A stretch of DNA of 64,000 nucleotides from Apostichopus japonicus (taxonomy: Eukaryota > Echinodermata > Holothuroidea > Aspidochirotida > Stichopodidae). Shown piece by piece: positions 48,301 to 60,515 of this stretch. Numbering within the stretch: position 1 is the stretch's first letter; every line of letters begins with the position of its first letter. The DNA is taken from NCBI RefSeq assembly GCF_037975245.1, contig NC_092563.1, forward strand, positions 29,661,960 to 29,725,959. Direction: 5' to 3'. A model generated the notes under the pieces. The model was not told the origin of the DNA. It saw only the letters and a program-made list of their open reading frames with translations, and did not search any database. A program made the translations under genes and the position numbers.

Positions 48301-49102
48301 ACAAAGACCCACATCTGATGATGGAGGTTTGGCATGCCCACTTTCTCCCTTGCTCAAGCCACTGTTGAGGATTCTTTAGCAGGGGCGTAGAGAACTTGAA
48401 TTTCAAATTCAAAATTAATCTTAGTTTGAATAATTCCCGGTAGGTTTGTCAAACATTCCAAAAATTGACCCCCCCCCTCCCATCGTCAAAGCTCAGCGCC
48501 TCCCGCCCCCAACCCAATCCCTCCCTCTATCTCTCCCCCTCTTTATGCACCTTTTTCCATCAACGCATGTTGACGCTAAATTGATTATTTATAAGGTATT
48601 GTCAAACCCTCTGACATTTAAGTGACGTAAGCACATGGCAGCCAACCACAGATGGGCCAACTGCGTTAATTTTTTATGATTGAGCAAATGTAACCTTATT
48701 AACACAGTTAGGCTTCATTGTAAGTACATTACCTGTAAAAAGTGCATTTCCCTGAACAAAGCAGCACACTTCTTATGTATATATTATTAACGAACAAGAA
48801 CATTTATTATGGATATTTCCTTGCGGGGATTTGGATAATTTCAAATAACACTCTTATTTCATATTCATTCACGCTTCTAGGTATATAATCCCTTTATGAA
48901 GAGAATGATCCGAGTCTCTTTGCATATACGTCTTAAGGTTATAGATGTTATAAAAGCGGGTGACGTCATCAAACGTCAAGTAACAAAAACTGAAGCCAAG
49001 GCGCTTTGCTTTTATTTTTTTGTTCAATGGCGCTGTGCTCTGCTTGCATAATCCTCATTAGTAATTGACTTACCATATACGTAATTGGCCTCAAAGAATA
49101 TA

Positions 49103-49370
<268 letters not shown>

Positions 49371-50092
49371 TGCAATTGTAATTATAATCATAGGTACATC
49401 AAATTCACCAATCACGGTCATATTATCTCATCAACTTCCTTCCTGCAAGTGAGTTCATAAACAAAACTTAAAAAGTGGATTTATTACTTAATTTCTTTCA
49501 TAAGTACAAAATCAACCTTCGTAAAGCAAAGCGGAATATGCAGATTTCTTTTGTTATTTATAGATCTTATGAATTATGGAGAAAACTGTGGGAAATTGGC
49601 AATGAACCCGTCAATTGTACCTTAAATAATCGATGAAAATAATTCAAGTAGTTCATTGCTATTATAACTATAGTTTGCTGCCATTAATTTCGCTGTTGCA
49701 CGCAGGTGACCTTGCGTAAAGTTTCTTCCCCCCCCTCCCCCCTCCCCCCCTTCCACTTCTCTCTCTCTCTCTTTCTCTATTTCTTTGACACAGAACTGAA
49801 TATCACGAACATTTGACTTTCCAAGTAAAGTATATGTCATAATTCATGCGAAGTGATGGTTAATGGACTATGGATAAAAAGAAATGCCATCAGAACGCAT
49901 ACGGTAATTATCACAAAGCGTCAAATGAAGTATGGATTTTAACCGAGATAATATTTTAATTTAACTTTTACATAAGTTCATATTGCGTCACTTTACTATA
50001 TAAATATATATAACGAGCCGTGTGGCATTGAGGTGTTACAGCTGTAAAATTAGTTCAATATAAGCGGGGAGTTGTTATGGAAGGGAGTTGTT

Positions 50093-50128
50093 ACCATGGA
50101 GGTAAAACAGTTGCTTTACCTCCATGGT
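50093..50128. repeat. 14-bp perfect hairpin with 8-nt loop
   Basis: accatggaggtaaa (50093-50106) pairs exactly with tttacctccatggt (50115-50128) around the loop acagttgc. Intergenic. No T-run follows, so it is not a terminator. Confidence 0.88.
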
Positions 50129-50996
50129 TATAGAGTTTGATGCCAGATGTTCTCTCAAGCATGTATGTAGGTCAGGGCACCATAAGTTCAAACTTAAAGC
50201 AGTATATTACATTGTGATATTACACTCAACGGTCCAGTACACGATAATATGGCAGCCTTGTCACGTGATCTGTTTGTTACCTGATTCAACCAAAATATCA
50301 TATCAAAATAAGCCAATGTCATACATCTTTTTCATGAAATCGTTTATCGTTTGTTATAAGGATACTGAAGGCGGCTCAATGGTCATCACATGAATGTAGC
50401 AAGAGTGCATGATCAATTTGAATATACTCTAGGCAAAATAACTCAATATCCTGCACATTGAGCTGAAAATTCAAATCTTTGTCATGAACAGAATTGTCAG
50501 ACTGTGGAATACAATATCGTTTTTATCTAACAGTTTAGTAATTATATTACATTTCAACGCAGCATTTTGTTTTAAAAATATCATTTTGAAGACTTTGTTA
50601 AAAAGCTGTTATATTGATGTAAAGAAAATGATGGGAAATTTAAGAAACCCCAAGTTTCTAACATCCTTCTGAGAAAATTTTGTTTAACATTTCACAAAGC
50701 ATGAATTGCAGCTAATTAATTATATTAAAAATGCACAATTCTCCCCCCCCCACCCCCACCCAAAATAAAATTAAAATTAATGGTTCAACATAAATCACTT
50801 CGTTATATGATATTGCTGTTGAATTATCAGTGAGTGTAAACTATAAAGTCATGTCAACTTCGTTTGTTAACTTATATGCATGAGTTTTTGCTAACATGTT
50901 GTTAAAACATTTACACAATTTCTTCTTCTTCTTCTACTTCTTCTTCGTCTTCTTCGTTTCCCTTCAACGGGTGAAATTTCATCTTCCTAAGCTATC

Positions 50997-53180
50997 CAGG
51001 TGCGTATCCAGGGGGGGGGGGCGTTGGGGGCGCGCGCCCCCCGGGTAAGAAAAAGAGGAGAGAAAAAAAAGAGAAGAAAAAAGGAAAAAAGAGGGGAAAA
51101 AAGAGGAGGAGGCGAGGAAGGAAGGGAAAAGAAAAAGAAGAAAGAGAGAAAAAGGAGAAAAGGAGGGAGTAAAAGAAAAACGCAAAGACACCGGGGAGAG
51201 AAAGAGGAACAGTGACATCATTACAGCGCTGAAGGGTAGCCAGTGACGGATCAATGATTTCGTAAAAGTGTGACTCACCCTACCCCTTACACCGACAACT
51301 CCATTTTTTGACGTTTCCATTTTCCTCTCTCACTAATGATCTATATATGTACTATATATGGTCTATCATAACGCGTGTGTAGAATTGTGCTATGAAACCA
51401 ACTGTGGCTGGTCTCGAACTCGACCGTGTCGTCGGGGAACATGACGCATTTTGGGATGGGGGCGACCGCCCGCCCGCCCCCCCATTCAGCAACCTTTTTT
51501 TTAAATGATATCGCTAAGTAATTTCAAAATAGAAAGTGCTTAGAGGCAACTTACAAGGCCTGGGAAGTGTCATTTCCAGCGATCTGGGAGACATTTTCGG
51601 CCAAAATATGCTTGTACGCTTCGCGCTAACAAATGGTCCTGGGTAGTGCCATTTCCAGCGATCTGTGAGGCATTTTCGGCCAAAATTTTCTTGTACGCTT
51701 CGCGCCAACCTATGGTGGCGCTACGCTTAGATAATTTGCCTACAGGCTTCGCCCCTCCCTTGGCAAATTCCTCGCTACGCGCCTGTTCGAATTTGTAACG
51801 CAAACAGCAGATATCACATCATATCAGTGAGCATGAAAATGGCGTTCCAGGATGAAAAGCCTCAAAACTGTCCGACTGGCCTGAAAAAATAACCAAAAAT
51901 TTTCAACGCGTTCAACGTGTTCATGTCAATATCATATAAGCAAGCATCGGTTATTACATCGCATGCCATCATGTACCGTACGGTCAGTTAAAATTGCGCA
52001 GTATTTCGCGGGATGCTAATGTAAACAACGACATGTCTCATGTAGATGTATAAAAAGCATGGAGGTCCAATTATGTCAAAACTCTCTTTTACATTAGTAA
52101 TGGCGAATTAGGGGCTGCACCCCCGCCGCGCAGTGGCGGAGCGTCCATACGGTCGGGGTGGATGCCCCCCCCCCCGACGGACTCAAATGGACTGCTGGCG
52201 CCTTTTTCAGCTCTTTACCACTTTTTACTTATTCTAGATTATTAACTTTTGTATTGTGCTCTCATCTACTTATTGACATTTCTCACATTTTGTTGGTGTA
52301 ATTTCGCGATGACACCTTATTCTTCGTTTATCTGCAAATTAGCCAGGCCCGGAAAGGGTCATTTCCGGCGATCTAGGGAGTATCTTTATTCAAAAATTTT
52401 CTGTACGCTACGCGCCAACCAGTGGTGGCGCTCCGCTTAGATAGTGTCGAAAGCGCTCCTACAGACCATTCTCGCCACTCCTGACCAATACCCCTAGCTC
52501 CGCCACTGCCGCCGCGCCTCCTACGCCTATGTGTGTAGTGTTCGCTCTCGGAAATATCTGCTATTTTTTCATTTTCTTCAACCAAGTTTTATAATAGCCG
52601 TTATAAGAGGTTTTAATGTTTGTACACCAATAAATTAACTGTGTCTGAATTTTCGAAAATTTCTGACCAACATTCTGCATCACACTTCCCTCTACTCGTG
52701 CAATTTTGACCGGTCTGTTAGGGGTTGAAGGAAGTTGTTAATGTTTTGTACAACATTATGGGTATGTTTTCAAGTGAGTTTATTCACGAGAAATGTGAAT
52801 TTTCAAATTCTGAACAAATATGGGGCTTAAAACCTTGAAAAGTGGGGCTGACGGGTATTGTGGGCCGCGACGTAGAATCACATACAAAAGCAAAGACCCA
52901 CAGGAGATGCCATCAGGTCGAACATGATGTGTTATGTGCCGGGTTGACAAACTTCAAAAAGGTTATGGATGGAAAAAAAAACTATTAAGAAATACCTGGT
53001 TCTCAGGCAAAAAGTGTACATCTGGTTGGTCATTTCAAGCCCGAGAAGTGCCGTTTCCGGTGATCTGGGGGGGTTTCAAAACAAGAAATTTTCTTGTACG
53101 CTGCGCGCCAACCGATGGTGGCGCTCCGCTTAGATAGTAATTCGCGCCCCCCGGGTTTGAAAATCCTGGATACGCGCCTG
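50997..53180. mobile_element. Terminal-inverted-repeat element, 2184 bp, 5-bp target duplication
   Basis: The left end CAGGTGCGTATCCAGG and the inverted right end CAGGCGCGTATCCAGG match at 15 of 16. Both ends are flanked by CTATC (50992-50996 and 53181-53185). G-runs and a ggcgcgcgccc/gcgcccccc pair lie just inside each end. The body has a purine-only stretch (about 51050-51210) and four copies of a ~100-bp block (near 51560, 51640, 52350 and 53040) reading atttcc.gcgatct and gtacgct.cgcgccaacc. No transposase frame remains. Ends of this type occur in hAT-like elements, but the 5-bp duplication is shorter than the usual 8. Confidence 0.75.
52131..52508. mobile_element. Nested hAT-type MITE, 378 bp, 8-bp target duplication
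   Basis: The ends are perfect 12-bp inverted repeats, CAGTGGCGGAGC. They are flanked by identical CCGCCGCG (52123-52130 and 52509-52516). It lies wholly inside the 50997-53180 element and carries one copy of the same ~100-bp internal block. No coding capacity. Confidence 0.92.
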
Positions 53181-53733
53181 CTATCAAACACTTCCTGTTC
53201 CAGTATATTCTTGTCAAATGAGAACAATACGTTGAGAAAAAAACAATTCACCGAAAGTTTGCTAAGTCAGCAAAATAACAACTCGCTTGATCATTGTAAT
53301 ACATATTTAAGCATATTCTATTCTGGCGAGCCTGTGTCAAATACCCCCCCCCCCCACACACACACACACCTTGAGAGTAATCCACACAGAATCATTAAAT
53401 AATTCATTACTTTTAATATTCCGTAATTGTTTTTCTTCTTTTAGTACATATAATATAGCGGCTCTAGTTCATATTACCCATGAGCCCTTGCCAGTAAACA
53501 TATTGCCATTGTCATAATGTCTCTTCAAAACTACCGTAAGTTTTGATGCACGTTCGGAGATTAAGAGTCGGTTGTAAAACCCAAGTTACTTTTTCCAACT
53601 TTCTACTTATTCAAGACTCAGTCTTTTCGTGAGAATTCTCACATTCGTCGTTATACTTAGCTCAGAATTATACCGTATTTGTAGAAGATTTATATATTTT
53701 TGGCACAGCTGAGGATAATATCCAGCCAAAATA

Positions 53734-54780
53734 TTGAAAATGAATTCGAGCGATGTTTCGTACGATTTTCACCTAAGAATCGGTTGGTTGCCTTTTTCCA
53801 TCTATATTCTGGTCCATGGGACACTGCTTTTCTTTATCGTCGTTGGAAATTTAGTGGTCATTATTACAATGGCTAGAGAAAAATTCACACAGAGCCCAAG
53901 CAATATTTTCCTCTGCAGTCTTGCTGTGGTGGATCTACTAACAGGTATCATTGCGTTACCTCCGGGCATATTCGCCCGCGTTGTCATCAGTAAGTTGACA
54001 TGTTTGGCTGGATACAGACCATTATTCTTCGTACCGGCTTTCGCCTGCTGTGGGGCGTCCGTCTTCACCCTGATGGCGATAACCGTGGATAGGCTAATCG
54101 CGGTGTCTTGGCCTCTGCGATACTCACAGATAATGACGAAGGGAAAATGCAAAATTATTATCGCATCTACCTGGTTTCTGGGAATCGGATTAAGTATTAT
54201 TCCGGTCTTCAGTGGATTAGATACTCCCAACAAGTGGGTCTGCGGAAATATCGAATATGAGCCCGGCGCCATTGTGGTCCATTCTTTTATCGTGGCCTCC
54301 ATTACACCCACCCTCTCTGCGGTACTGCTTCTCGCTTACGCGCGCATCTTCATGATTGCGCAACGTCACGTGAAAGATGTTGCTATGCGACGACGCACTG
54401 GTATGGATGAAGAGAAAGTCCGAAGTTTGGAATCGAAATCTCTGATGAAAGCAACGGTTACCGCTGTGTTGGTGGTACTTCTGTTCATCATCTGTTGGTT
54501 ACCACAATCTGCTAAGTTGGTCCTCGACTCGCTCTTGGAGCCATCGGAAGAAGTTCAGTTTATTTACCAAACTGCAGTGGAGTTTCTGGCCTACTTCAAC
54601 TCGGCAGTGAATCCTATCATATATGCACTGCGTAACAGAAAGTACAAAGAAGCATACAAATCAATCCTTTGCTTCTGTGTTTCAAATCAGAAAAAAAACA
54701 AGGAAAATAAGAAAACGTTCGTTAATAGCACAGTAACGGGAAACACAATCGTCTCCGGAAGTTCGTCAGTTTATCAATAA
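53734..54780 (+). CDS. Intronless class A (rhodopsin-like) GPCR, orphan
   Basis: 348 residues with seven hydrophobic segments and class A hallmarks: N39 in GNLVV (TM1), D67 in LAVVDLL (TM2), D119-R120-L121 in place of DRY (TM3), W147 (TM4), P192 (TM5), F251-I-I-C-W255-L-P257 (TM6) and N293-P-I-I-Y297 (TM7). A short helix 8 with C313 and C315 could be palmitoylated. N4-S-S is an N-glycosylation site. No acidic residue lies in the TM3 stretch before DRL (position 3.32 is A102), so a classical amine receptor is unlikely. The usual TM3 disulfide Cys is displaced: C90 is 30 residues before R120, not 25. C170 in loop 2 is the likely partner. It may be one of the lineage-expanded receptors of echinoderms. 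A TATA-like atttatatattt lies about 40-50 bases upstream of the ATG. Confidence 0.93.
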   Translation: MKMNSSDVSYDFHLRIGWLPFSIYILVHGTLLFFIVVGNLVVIITMAREKFTQSPSNIFLCSLAVVDLLTGIIALPPGIFARVVISKLTCLAGYRPLFFVPAFACCGASVFTLMAITVDRLIAVSWPLRYSQIMTKGKCKIIIASTWFLGIGLSIIPVFSGLDTPNKWVCGNIEYEPGAIVVHSFIVASITPTLSAVLLLAYARIFMIAQRHVKDVAMRRRTGMDEEKVRSLESKSLMKATVTAVLVVLLFIICWLPQSAKLVLDSLLEPSEEVQFIYQTAVEFLAYFNSAVNPIIYALRNRKYKEAYKSILCFCVSNQKKNKENKKTFVNSTVTGNTIVSGSSSVYQ

Positions 54781-57700
54781 TTAGCTAATTGGCTAAATGA
54801 TATACCAAACGAAATACAAATACAAGTTTATCATTCAAAATTATTATAAAGTGTTTAAAAAAGGTAACCTTAGAGTCGGGAGAGTATTAGGTTTCCAAAT
54901 CATTAATTTCATTAAATAGACCTACTCTTAACATATATGTTTTTTATTTTTTTATTTAACTGTTAATTAGTTAACGACGTGTAATCCATAAGCCCTTGCA
55001 GGTTTTCTCCCACATTTGTGGTCACTTAAGCGTCGTAGAAATAACTGCTGATTATTATTATTAATATTATAATTGTAAGTGGAACATTAGTTATCGATCA
55101 TTACATTACCTCAGAGTAACCATAACGTACAAATTATGCTATTGCTGAATGCTAAATGCTAAATAATAGCCTCACTATTTGGGTTACATTAGTTACCGAT
55201 CATTAATTATATTTCAAAGTTATCGTAGTCCAGTTATTATGCGATTGATCAATGATAAATTATAGTTTTATTATCTGGTTTAGTTACCGATCATTTACTA
55301 GACATCTAAGTAATCATCAAATAGAAATTACGCTAAATGAAAGAAATTCATCCCAAAACGATCTTAATCCTATCTATGCGGATGAATGCGATTCATAGCG
55401 GGATAAATGCAGTTGCTATAGTATAACTGATTGTAATTGCTAAATGCGGTTCTTAATTTAATGGTTGAAATGTGATTGCTTAATGGTTGAAATGCGAATG
55501 CCACAGAGGGAAAAGCTATTGGCAAAATGAATGAAACGCAAATTATATAAATACATGTGTGAACTATTCTGTTGCTCACTGATAAGTGAAAATTGATTGC
55601 AAAATCTGTAATAATGGATTGCTTTATTAGAACATAATTTTTCATCCAAAACAATAAGCCCCTCTTTATGTGTATGTATATTTTACATCCTAAAACATAA
55701 AACCTCAAATTTGATTAGTTGCAGTTTCTTCAAAATTAAACAAAATCGATCAAATTGGAATATGATATTTCTGTCTGTATTTATCAGCAAATCATGTATT
55801 TTGTAATAAGGCATATTTAAGCTCGCAATATAGAGAGAGCAGCAATCGACTATATTACATCATAATTGTAAATGTTTATGATTGGGTTCTATCAAATTTC
55901 TTTCACCGTTTTATCTTGCTAGAGACAAAAATAATATGGCCTAATAATATGTCATTGTTTGAAATTAAAAATATTCTACTTCATGTGAATTGAATACAAC
56001 CATTATTAATAGTTTTATTGCCACTACGTCAAACTTCAAAAACATTTATACAGTGTCTAGGAATTTTCGGACAAGTTACAGCTTTAAAATTCGACATCAT
56101 TTTAATTTTGCCAAATTCAAGTTTCTCTGCTTCTATCGAACTAAAAGTACTTTGAAATGACCTCATGCTTTTATTTCTTTTATTTCTGTTCCTTGTTTAT
56201 GTTCTAGTTTTACCTTCAATTTCTGTAAAATTCTCAAAACCACTTTCTGATTTTCAAATGATACGTTATGTTTTTCCCTTCATTATATCGTATTCTTCGT
56301 TCATGGCAGTTCTTTGTTTGATGAGGTTCTTTATACAGGTATCGTATGCTCTTGACATTTCGATCTTTACTAAATCTTAGTTCTTTTCCCTATTTAATCT
56401 ATCGAATTAAACAGATTCTGGGAATTTTGTTTAGAGTTTGAAGGAATTCTTCAATGTCAATAACATCATAACATATTACTTTATTTATTGCTTTTAGCGA
56501 TTTAGTACAGTTATGTTATAGATAAAGTAACTGAATGTTTTTAATAAACGTGTTTTGTGTTTAGCGCTTCAATAGAGATTAACTTTGGCGAATAGTAAGA
56601 CAAATGTGGGGTTGAAGGAAGAATTCACTTCAGGGATCTATTCGCGATAATATCCCACGAAGTTAGAGCAAATCGTGAGGAAAATACACCAATGTAAATA
56701 AAATAAATTAAATAAAAAGTACATTACCCCTCCCATATCTGTATATAAATAATGTAATATAACATAGGAAATAAAAAATAACTTTAATTTCGCAAAGAAA
56801 GTTTTTCCTCATTTACCACATTCTACGTCATTAATTGACTATATTTCATATTTAAATTCAATTATTAAAATGTTGATGAGTAGATAGCGAGGATCGCAAG
56901 TTATATCTGTATAGTATTTCAAGACGTCGCGATTGCTCATTCTTTATGATTCAAATGTACTATATCTCACTTGAACTCTTTTGTTAATAGTTTCATAAAG
57001 TTCGATAAGTATATCGATTAGAGATATTAATTTACAGATTATATATTCGTTATATTTTCATCAATTTTTTTCAATTATAATAAGAAGACTGAATAGAACT
57101 ATATTTGTTCATAACTTATCTATTATTGAGTACAGATTGTGGATTATGATATATTATACGTTTTATGTGCAGCTATAGTATGGATTGTAAACATCGTTCC
57201 TTGTGTCAAAGTAATCAATCAACATGGATCGACTCTCTCCAGTCAGGGATTCAGGGGATGTTGGTCTTTTCATCCCCCCCCCCCCTCAAAAAAAGAATTC
57301 AATTTGGTTATATTCGCACAATCTTGTGTGTAGCCCTAACGATAGACCTAACTTATAGCCTAACAATTTATACCTCAGAATGCATTATTTCACGTCTAAA
57401 CGTTTACTTTTTTCTGATGAGGGACCCCTTCAACTCCCTTAATGAGAGGTAGCTTCAGTTACCCCAGGGCACCCCCCCCCCGCCATCATACTTAGAATCC
57501 TAGATCCATCCACTTCTCCCTCTATGACACCCACCAACCCACTATAGTACACACTTTGTGTGATAATGTTGGTTCTCTTTCGAATCGTATTTTACAAAAA
57601 ACAAGTTGGAAAAAAGAGATCAAATTATGATCGTTCGGTATAGTTAATCTAAGAAACGTCCATCTTTACTCTGCAACCACAGTAAAGGAAGTGGTGTATG

Positions 57701-58599
57701 TATGAAATGGATGCCAGTCACTAAAAAGTGGTATTCTTCGTTTTTCGTTGTTTGTTAACTTTATTTAGTTGAGTTTTTTAGTAAAGCGGTATTTTTTGTA
57801 ATGTGATGTAACGTTTTAAAAAGGAAAATTACTGTTCGCCATTAAATAAGCAAATACAGAAGAAAATACGGTCCATGTATTAAACAGGAAAAGCCAAAAC
57901 TAGAATTCAGTGATATATATTTACTATCGGTACTATATTAGTTGTAAGTTAGATTACATTATACTAAGGTACGTAGACTTCACTTTCTATCATCACAGTA
58001 TTTTCTCTATTTTTTCAGAGCGTCATATAACAAATTATTGGAATTTTTAACAGGGAGGGGTTGGGGAGAGTGAGGGAGTGGAGGAATATTGACATAATGT
58101 CCAATGGCGCCACTGATCTTTGCTAAATTAGGACATTATTATAGTTTCCATGATTTATTGTACATATATCTCTTTATTGTGATTAACACTTTATGTTTTC
58201 TATATCTATTTTTCTTTTGTCATTTCAATATTTTCTTCAATATGTAACATGCCTAGCATATACAATTTGTTGATTTAAACACATAATTGCCTGTATATGA
58301 GGAGGGGTATGAAAGTGAAATTAATAATTTGTCTGGAAAAAGCCAAGCAGCTGTATCCACCCTTAAGAATGGCAAATATGAGTTTACACACTTACAATCA
58401 TATAGGATTGTGCTTGTAACGCACCGGATTTCAACCGCGGTTTGGGGGGGGGGCGGGGGGGGGGGATAAAATAACATTAATTACATAACGAGTAAATTCA
58501 TTTCACTGATATTATTTCTATAAATGAAAAGAAGTAATGTAAATAATATGTTCAAAAATATTACCTTAACTTAAATAACATTCCTTAAATTAACGTTCG
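54781..58599. other. Intergenic between GPCR and LINE
   Basis: AT-rich with no recognisable gene. Three loose ~100-bp repeats around gtta(c/t)cgatcatt lie at about 55090-55295. Poly-C tracts (57276-57286, 57471-57481) and a poly-G pair (58443-58466) flank short frames with no family resemblance. A cgccactg transposon-end-like word is at about 58108. Confidence 0.6.
54974..55072 (+). repeat. 3' part of the SINE family also seen at 61186-61465
   Basis: The words acgtgtaatccataagccc, cttaagcgtcgta and aactgctg..attattat occur here in the same order as on the minus strand of 61186-61265. The copy ends in an (ATT)n tail. The tRNA-derived head is missing, as in a 5'-truncated retroposon. Confidence 0.8.
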
Positions 58600-60515
58600 A
58601 ATATGGCCGTTATTAATAATCATCTGCATGATAAAAACACACACTCTAATTTTCTAGTAGATACAACTAAGATAGAGATATTGAATATTGTTAGAAATTT
58701 AAGTAATCAAACCTCAGTTGATTGAAATGGTTTAAGTATGTCAGTTGTTAAAAGTATTATCGCATATATAGTTCAACCTTTCACGTTTATATGCAACAAA
58801 TCATTTTCTGCTGGTATTTTTCCTGATGGCATGAAAGTAGCCAAAGTAATTCCAATTTTTAAGTCAGGTGATAAGAATGTTTATACAAATTACAGGCCTG
58901 TATCACACTTATCACAATTCTCTAAAATGCTTGAGAAACTGTTTGATAGTAGACTTAATGCCTTTATTTCAAAACTTGATCTCCTTACTGAGAACCAATA
59001 TGGTTTCAGGTCTGGACGTTCCACATCAATGGCATTATTAGAAATAGGTGAAGAAATTACATCATCACTTGATAGTAAAGAATCAACAATTGGAGTTTTT
59101 ATTGATTTAAAAAAGGCATTCGATACTATAGATCATCATTTGTTACTAAAGAAACTTGAACACTATGTTATACGTGGAATAGTTCATGACTGGTTTGAGA
59201 GTTATTTATCCAATAGAAAACAGTATGTTCACATCAATAACTTAGAATATGATTCTTGTAATGTAGTGTGTGGCGTCCCACAAGGCTCTATCCTTGGACC
59301 CAAGTTATTCATTTTGTATATTAATGACATTTGCAATATCTCCTCATTACTCAAATTCGAACTGTTTGCTGATGACACAAATATCTTTTGTTCCCATGAG
59401 AATGTCCACACCCTGAGCAGATTAGTTAGTAAGGAGCTCCAGAAACTCAGTGTCTGGTTTGCTGTAAATAAACTATCTATTAATATAAAGAAAACAAATT
59501 ATATGATTTTTTTTTCCAATTGTTCGTATAATGCTGATCCTAAAATTATAATAGATGATGTAAGAATTGATAGAGTTTATGTGACAAAGTTTCACATATC
59601 GAATCTATCAAGTAAACTCTCTAAAAGTATTGCAGTCATACGTAAAGCAAGTCATATATTAAACAAAACGGCATTATATACCTTATATTGTGCAATTTTT
59701 CTTCCATATCTGAACTATTGTATAGAAGTATGGGGGCACACATATAAGTCTAATATTACTCCTTTATTCTTAAAACAAAAGGTCATTCGCATAATATGTA
59801 ATGTACATTATTTAGCTCATACTTCTGAACTGTTTTACAATTGAAAAATCTTAACTGTACCCAAACTAATTGATTTCTATATACAGGTGTATTCATGTAT
59901 AAGTTTTTTCATAAGTTATTACCACCCACTCTACAAAGCTATTTTTCTTTTGCATCTAGTGATACTTATAATATAAGGCACAAGAATTATAATTTTAAAC
60001 AAATTTTTGCAAGAACAACCAAAAAAATAGAAGTGCATCTCCATCTCTGGTGTTAAACTCTGGAATTCATTTGATGATAAACTGAAGAACAATGGAACCC
60101 AGTCATTATTTAAGAAAATGTACAAACAAATGTTGTTATCTACTGCTAGTTCAAATTGATTATCTCCATTAATGTCAAATATGTATAAATGCCCAATCTT
60201 CTCTTTCTTTCTTTTCTTTTTTCTCTCAATCTTTTCTTTTTTTCCTTCGATTTTCTGTTATTTTTGTAACTTTGTGTATGTTAACTTGTCTTGACTAATT
60301 CTTTTGTCTATACTTTTCAACACATATTTGGAGGAAAACGATTCATAAGTATTGCACTTCTCCTTTTCCACACATTAGATCTTTGGTAGTTTTCATTGAA
60401 TTATATATAATGCCATGATTATTTGATTATATGTATATGAATTCTTGTTTAAAATGTACTTATCTTTTATGTTGGAAATAAACAGTTTCATTGTCATTGT
60501 CATTGTCAAATTACC
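58600..60515 (+). mobile_element. Decayed, 5'-truncated non-LTR retrotransposon (CR1/L2/jockey-like)
   Basis: It encodes the reverse-transcriptase part of a LINE and runs to a 3' tail of tandem CATTGT units (60489-60509), as in CR1/L2-type elements. Coding traces begin near 58600. An in-frame TGA at about 58723 precedes the longest open part, another ends it at 59842-59844, and the C-terminal region (to about 60160) continues only in shifted frames. It lacks an endonuclease domain and is not autonomous. Confidence 0.93.
58738..59844 (+). pseudogene. LINE reverse transcriptase, open fragment of 368 residues
   Basis: Fingers and palm motifs appear in order: KVIPIFKSGD, NYRPVSHLSQFSKMLEK, QYGFRSGRST, FIDLKKAFDTI (first catalytic Asp, residue 123), GVPQGSILGP and ELFADDTNIF (catalytic F-A-D-D at 210-213), then KLSINIKKTNYMIF. 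The thumb and C-terminal LPYLNYCIEVWG follow. All catalytic aspartates are present, but the frame is truncated at both ends by stop codons. The first ATG is internal to the domain and not a true start. Confidence 0.95.

Noticed and set aside
51000-51215. Lys/Glu/Arg-rich frame and its Phe/Ser-rich complement
   Set aside because: Translation of a purine-only stretch inside the transposon at 50997-53180.
53802-54311. 169-residue minus-strand frame
   Set aside because: It is antisense to the GPCR, whose motifs are unambiguous on the plus strand.
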